Shown here: piece after piece, positions 5,180 to 8,592 of the stretch
Layout of the letters: every line of letters begins with the position of its first letter
How positions within the stretch are numbered: the stretch's first letter is position 1
NCBI GenBank assembly: GCA_013297585.1
Contig: JAAFHG010000141.1
Span: 1-8,592, forward strand
Length of the DNA: 8,592 nucleotides
Reading direction: 5' to 3'
Source: Chitinophagales bacterium
GTDB taxonomy: Bacteria > Bacteroidota > Bacteroidia > Chitinophagales > Chitinophagaceae
Program-made: the position numbers and the translations under genes
Notes under the pieces: model-generated
Seen by the model: only the letters and a program-made list of their open reading frames with translations
The model's database searches: none
Told to the model about the DNA's origin: nothing

Positions 5180-6457
5180 TTATTCTACATCGTTAGCTGT
5201 TACCAAAATTTTATCTATTCTGTGACTGTCCATATCTACTATTTCAAAATCAAAGCCACGCCAACTAAGTGTGTCACCAGTTTTTGGTATTTCTTTAAGT
5301 TGATCTAGTATAAAACCAGCTAATGTATCAAATTCTTGGTCACCATCGTCTAGCCATTCAGTTTTATCAAAGTGCTTTAGGAAGTCGTAAAATGAAACTT
5401 GTGCATCAATTAAATAGCTACCGTCGGCACGTTCTGTCATTTCATATGGTTCTTCATCTGGCTGGCTCATATCGCCAACAATGGCTTCTAAAATATCATT
5501 CAACGTAATCAAACCTTCAATACTACCATATTCGTTTACAATAAAACTATGATGAATTTTTGATGCTTTAAATTTCTCTAAAACCTGATAAGCTGTATTA
5601 TTTTCAGGTACATACATAGGTTGTTTTATAATACTGCCAATAGTAACTGCTTCATCGGCTGTAAACAACTCTTTAATAGATACAAAACCTTTTATTTTAT
5701 CAATGTTACCATCGCAAACAGGGTAAATAGAATGCATTGCTTCACGCAACGATCGTTTTACATCACCAACCGTTTTACTCGCATCTAGCCATACAATATC
5801 TTTTCTATGTGTCATTAAGCTAGTAATATTTCTATCGCTTAAGTGAAACACACGTTCTATAATTTCCTGTTCAGCCTCTTCAATAGTGCCTTGCTCTGTA
5901 CCTTCTGTTATTATTGCTTTAATTTCCTCCTCAGTTACAGCATTGTCGTTGCGTTGTATACCAAATAAACGTACCAATAAATTACTAGAAATACTTAATA
6001 GCCATACAAATGGAAAGCTTACTGTAGACAATATCTTCATCGGCCCCGCCACAAATTTTGCAATTGCTTCAGGATTACTAAGGCCTATTCGTTTAGGTAC
6101 TAATTCGCCTAATACTAGTGATATATATGTAATTATAAATACTGTAACAACTGTTGAAATGGTATTTATGTAAGGCTTTAATATGGTTATTTTTTCAAGC
6201 CAACTGGCTACATGGTTCTGAAAATTTTCACCAGAAAAAATACCCAATAATATACTAATTAATGTAATGCCAATTTGTACGGTAGATAAAAAACTATCTG
6301 GATGATTGGCTAATTCTAAAGCATACTTCGCTTTAGTGTCACCCTTGTTGGCTTGTCCTTCAAGCCGCGCTTTTCTTGCAGAAATAAGCGCTATTTCTGC
6401 CATTGAGAAAATACCATTTAACAATACTAAACCAAGAATAATAAAAAATTCGTTCAT
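5180..6457 (-). CDS. CNNM/CorC (HlyC) family membrane protein with CBS pair
   Basis: A 425-residue protein of the CNNM/CorC family, members of which are linked to Mg2+ (and other divalent cation) export. The order is: CNNM (DUF21) membrane domain at about residues 1-180, with hydrophobic segments FFIILGLVLLNGIFSMAEIA, FLSTVQIGITLISILLGIFSG, a third around INTISTVVTVFIITYISLVL and a fourth around PFVWLLSISSNLLV; the conserved LGELVPKRIGL loop after the third; an acidic connector (EEEIKAIITEG..GTIEEAEQEII); two CBS domains at about 200-330, the second containing VNEYGSIEGLITLNDILEAIVGD; and a C-terminal CorC/HlyC domain (SYLIDAQVSFYDFLKHF...TLAGFILDQL...FDFEIVDMD). ATG at 6457 gives the normal N-terminus (MNEFF); a TTG four codons earlier is possible but unnecessary. 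The older 'hemolysin' label is historical. Likely transcribed alone, convergent with hscA. The transported ion is inferred from family only. Confidence 0.88.
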   Translation of the reverse strand: MNEFFIILGLVLLNGIFSMAEIALISARKARLEGQANKGDTKAKYALELANHPDSFLSTVQIGITLISILLGIFSGENFQNHVASWLEKITILKPYINTISTVVTVFIITYISLVLGELVPKRIGLSNPEAIAKFVAGPMKILSTVSFPFVWLLSISSNLLVRLFGIQRNDNAVTEEEIKAIITEGTEQGTIEEAEQEIIERVFHLSDRNITSLMTHRKDIVWLDASKTVGDVKRSLREAMHSIYPVCDGNIDKIKGFVSIKELFTADEAVTIGSIIKQPMYVPENNTAYQVLEKFKASKIHHSFIVNEYGSIEGLITLNDILEAIVGDMSQPDEEPYEMTERADGSYLIDAQVSFYDFLKHFDKTEWLDDGDQEFDTLAGFILDQLKEIPKTGDTLSWRGFDFEIVDMDSHRIDKILVTANDVE

Positions 6458-6545
6458 GAATTGATACAATTATACAATATTGCGTTGCCTATTTTTACTA
6501 CGGCTGATGCTCTAAAAGTATTCGTTACGCAACTTTCAATAACAA

Positions 6546-6553
6546 CAAATCTA
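6546..6553 (-). promoter_or_regulatory. Candidate -7 element for the CNNM gene
   Basis: On the minus strand this reads TAGATTTG, a full match to TAnnTTTG, 89 bases upstream of the ATG at 6457. No TTG is found at the expected distance further upstream, so the call rests on the -7 element alone. The divergent gap 6458-6669 otherwise shows only AT-rich sequence and a tandem CAATTAT pair at 6590-6603. Confidence 0.3.
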
Positions 6554-6638
6554 CTGTTTATGTGCATATTTAGGGCATTATTTATTTGCCAATTATCAAT
6601 TATTTCGTTTTTGGTTTAGCGAATCAATAGACTTTTAT

Positions 6639-6646
6639 TATTCTTG
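6639..6646 (+). promoter_or_regulatory. Weak -7-like element before the TlpA-like gene
   Basis: TATTCTTG differs from TAnnTTTG at one position and lies 23 bases before the ATG at 6670. The nearest TTTTTGG (6608-6614) is about 25 bases upstream, longer than the usual -33/-7 spacing. A tentative promoter only. Confidence 0.22.
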
Positions 6647-6669
6647 TGTGTACAGCTATTTAAACTAAA

Positions 6670-7887
6670 ATGAAGACAACTATTTTTATTATTTCGCAAT
6701 TTATTGTTACAACTATTTTGGCTCAAACGATACTTCAAGAAGGTATTTGGCAGGCAAAATTATTGCGTAAAGACAGCAATGCCATTGTATTTAACTTTCA
6801 ATGGCAGCAAGTAAATGATAAGCCTGTGTTATATATTATTAATGGTGCCGAACGGATTAAGGTTGATAAAATAACTTTTACAAAAGAAGATTCTTTATTT
6901 ATTCAAATGCCTGTTTTTGAATCGCAGTTTAGGGTAAAAATGCACACAAAAACTAAGCTTGAAGGAGTATGGATAAAAGCAGGAGCTAGGCAAAACCAAA
7001 TTGTACCGCTTACGGCAATAGCCAATACGGCTCGATTTGTCATTACAACTAAGCCTAAAGCTAATATTTCTGGAAAATGGGCAATGCGCTTTGGGGTAAA
7101 TAATGATGCAGCTATTGGTGTTTTTCAGCAGAAAGGTGCATTATTAACTGGTTCAATTGTAACGCCTACAGGCGATTACAGATATTTAAGTGGTTTGGTT
7201 AATGGCGATACGATGCTATTATCTACGTTTGATGGCAGCCATGCTTTTTCATTTTCAGCCATCATTAGCAATAATAAAACTATTAGAAATGGTATTTTTT
7301 ATTCTGGTGCCATAGGTAAACAAGTGTTTTCGGCAGTAAAAAACGATACAGCTACTTTGCCAAATACAACTGCCATGTACTTAAAAGACGAAGCAGACAG
7401 CAAGTTACGTTTTAGCTTTAAAGGCTTAGATGAAAAGCCTGTTTCTATTGAAGATGAACGTTTTAAAAACAAAATAGTAATAGTGCAATTATTAGGTTCA
7501 TGGTGTCCAAATTGCATGGATGAAACGGCTTTTTTATCAGATTTCTATAATAGAAATAAGCAACGTGGTATCGAAGTAATTGGGTTGGCTTACGAACTAA
7601 CTGAGAATTTTGAACGTAGCAAAGCAAGTGTGCTTAAGTTTAAAGAGCGTTTTGGTGTTCAATATCCTTTATTGATTACTGGTGTTACAGTTGGCGACCA
7701 AAGCCGTACTGAAAAAACTTTACCACAGTTTACACCAATTAAAGTATTTCCATCAACTATTATTGTAGATAAACTTGGTAATGTACATTCAATAGACACT
7801 GGATTTTACGGGCCAGGAACTGGTGAATACTTTGATGCATTCAAGAAAAAGTTTTATACTATTATTGATACCCTTGTAAAACAATAA
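6670..7887 (+). CDS. Secreted TlpA-like thiol-disulfide oxidoreductase
   Basis: A 405-residue exported protein. The signal peptide spans residues 1-19 (MKTTIFIISQFIVTTILAQ). The C-terminal 150 residues form a TlpA/AhpC-type thioredoxin fold: strand IVIVQLLGSWCPNCMDE with the redox pair C279-P-N-C282, helix AFLSDFYNRNKQRG, strand IEVIGLAYE, and a FPSTIIVD strand carrying the probable cis-proline P361, followed by KLGNV. This is a periplasmic reductase or oxidase of protein disulfides, or a resilience factor of the TlpA type. The N-terminal 230 residues are predicted all-beta and seem to hold two similar modules beginning EGIW (G25, W27) and SGKW (G135, W137), each with later L..G and NGD turns; I do not recognise a named domain. 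It is flanked by a divergent transporter gene and a convergent sulfite reductase gene, so it is probably monocistronic. The partner substrate is unknown. Confidence 0.85.
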   Translation: MKTTIFIISQFIVTTILAQTILQEGIWQAKLLRKDSNAIVFNFQWQQVNDKPVLYIINGAERIKVDKITFTKEDSLFIQMPVFESQFRVKMHTKTKLEGVWIKAGARQNQIVPLTAIANTARFVITTKPKANISGKWAMRFGVNNDAAIGVFQQKGALLTGSIVTPTGDYRYLSGLVNGDTMLLSTFDGSHAFSFSAIISNNKTIRNGIFYSGAIGKQVFSAVKNDTATLPNTTAMYLKDEADSKLRFSFKGLDEKPVSIEDERFKNKIVIVQLLGSWCPNCMDETAFLSDFYNRNKQRGIEVIGLAYELTENFERSKASVLKFKERFGVQYPLLITGVTVGDQSRTEKTLPQFTPIKVFPSTIIVDKLGNVHSIDTGFYGPGTGEYFDAFKKKFYTIIDTLVKQ

Positions 7888-7911
7888 CTGTATAAGTAGT
7901 TATTTTATTAA
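7883..7911 (+). terminator. AT-rich hairpin between the converging TlpA-like and cysI genes
   Basis: AATAACT (7883-7889, overlapping the TAA stop) and AGTTATT (7898-7904) form a 7-bp perfect inverted repeat with an 8-base loop, followed by TTATTAA. The stem is nearly all A-T, so it is a weak terminator. It lies in a 37-base convergent gap and is the only candidate there for either gene. Confidence 0.4.
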
Positions 7912-7924
7912 TAAAAATTCATAT

Positions 7925-8592
7925 TCAATTAAAAATTGTTCTTGTTACAAAATCACCAAACGTTTCTTTTTGTTGTCTGTCTTTTTTGTATTGGCCAAAT
8001 AAGCTGTCAAGCTCTTGTATAATAGCGGTTTCGTCTAATTGTTCTTTGTATTTAGTATTCAATCTAGTGCCTTCTCTATCGCCACCAATATGTAAGTTAT
8101 AATGCCCAGCAGATGTACCTACCAAACCAATTTCAGCAGCATAAGGTCTTGCACAACCATTAGGGCAGCCTGTCATACGAATAACGATATCGTCTTTTTC
8201 AAGTTGGTATTTCGCCAATAACGGGTCTACTTTACTGATTAATTCTGGTAAGTAACGTTGGGCTTCTGCCAATGCTAGAGGGCAAGTTGGCAAGGCCACA
8301 CAAGCCATAGAATTAATGCGCAAGCCAGTTAATTGGCTTTGCTTTTCTATTATCTGAAACTCGTTTAGCAATGCTTCTACAGCAGCCTTATCTGTTTCTT
8401 CAATATCGCTTAAAATCAAGTTTTGGTTACTCGTAAATCTAAATGTGCATTTACCAGCTTCTGCAATGGCAAGTAAGGCAGATTTTAATGGATAATCATT
8501 TTCATCCGTTACTCTACCATGTTCTACAAATAAGGTATAGTGCCACTTGTTTTGATAGTCTTTTACCGAACCATATTCATCTTTTCTGGCAG
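7925..8592 (-). CDS. cysI: Assimilatory sulfite reductase hemoprotein, C-terminal part (partial)
   Basis: The reading frame stays open to the window edge, so the N-terminal part lies beyond 8592; 221 C-terminal residues are present. The TTG at 8419 that could pass for a start is an internal leucine: residues before it read ...GKCTFRFTSNQNLILSDIEE, the conserved substrate-binding stretch of the family. The [4Fe-4S]/siroheme ligands are intact as C-x5-C in ACVALPTCPLA (codons at 8302 and 8284) and C-x3-C in TGCPNGCARP (codons at 8167 and 8155). These are followed by AEIGLVG and YNLHIGGDREGTRLNTKYKE, and the protein ends FGDFVTRTIFN. The enzyme reduces sulfite to sulfide in cysteine biosynthesis, taking electrons from a flavoprotein subunit or ferredoxin. 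The strong match to E. coli CysI favours the NADPH-type hemoprotein subunit, but the electron donor cannot be settled here. The C-terminus is slightly shorter than in E. coli. Transcription comes from outside the window. Confidence 0.92.
   Translation of the reverse strand, partial: ARKDEYGSVKDYQNKWHYTLFVEHGRVTDENDYPLKSALLAIAEAGKCTFRFTSNQNLILSDIEETDKAAVEALLNEFQIIEKQSQLTGLRINSMACVALPTCPLALAEAQRYLPELISKVDPLLAKYQLEKDDIVIRMTGCPNGCARPYAAEIGLVGTSAGHYNLHIGGDREGTRLNTKYKEQLDETAIIQELDSLFGQYKKDRQQKETFGDFVTRTIFN

Noticed and set aside
6467..6469. TTG start for the CNNM/CorC gene
   Set aside because: The ATG at 6457 gives the expected family N-terminus; the four extra residues add nothing recognisable.
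8417..8419. TTG as the start of a 164-residue minus-strand protein
   Set aside because: The frame continues upstream with conserved sulfite reductase sequence to the window edge, so the TTG is an internal leucine codon.
1998..8592. A single Fe-S/thiol system linking the Rieske protein, HscA, TlpA-like protein and CysI
   Set aside because: The genes lie in separate transcription units on both strands, with unrelated genes between them; a common theme is not evidence for a shared pathway.
1..8592. CRISPR arrays, tRNA or rRNA genes, transposase genes
   Set aside because: No regularly spaced repeats, no tRNA or rRNA-like segment and no transposase or integrase motif were seen on either strand.

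Overview
The window looks like chromosomal DNA of a Bacteroidota bacterium, most likely from the Chitinophagaceae or a close relative. It is AT-rich. Start codons are preceded by A-rich leaders instead of Shine-Dalgarno sites. Several promoter candidates match the TAnnTTTG -7 element of this phylum, and families typical of it are present (a DUF5777 beta-barrel protein, a TlpA-like thioredoxin with a large N-terminal region). This placement is inference from style and families, not from a marker gene.

Layout: (1) Positions 10-2396 hold four tightly spaced plus-strand genes, almost certainly one operon that begins upstream of the window: a membrane-anchored OB-fold (tRNA_anti-like) protein, a secreted YceI-family protein, a DUF5777 beta-barrel protein, and a lipoprotein-like Rieske [2Fe-2S] protein. 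All four carry export or anchor signals, so the unit builds something in the cell envelope, with the Rieske protein as the only visible redox centre. (2) Positions 2397-2860 hold a small transcription unit: a candidate promoter, a 63-residue protein of unknown function and a clear intrinsic terminator. (3) Positions 2861-3146 are an AT-rich regulatory stretch ending in a good Bacteroidota promoter and a leader hairpin in front of hscA (3147-5003), the Hsp70 chaperone specialised for Fe-S cluster assembly. No iscU, hscB or ferredoxin gene lies next to it. (4) Positions 5004-5179 are a convergent intergenic gap holding an imperfect nested inverted repeat that is also unusually free of stop codons. 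(5) A minus-strand CNNM/CorC-type membrane transporter (5180-6457) is divergent from a plus-strand secreted TlpA-like thiol-disulfide oxidoreductase (6670-7887). (6) At the right edge is the C-terminal part of a minus-strand assimilatory sulfite reductase hemoprotein (cysI), cut by the window end.

The genes fall into at least five transcription units, so they need not work together. A loose Fe-S and thiol theme (Rieske protein, HscA, siroheme/[4Fe-4S] sulfite reductase, CxxC thioredoxin) is visible, but I do not claim it is a system. The observations most worth following up are the four-gene envelope operon, the intergenic inverted-repeat element behind hscA, and the isolated hscA with its structured leader.
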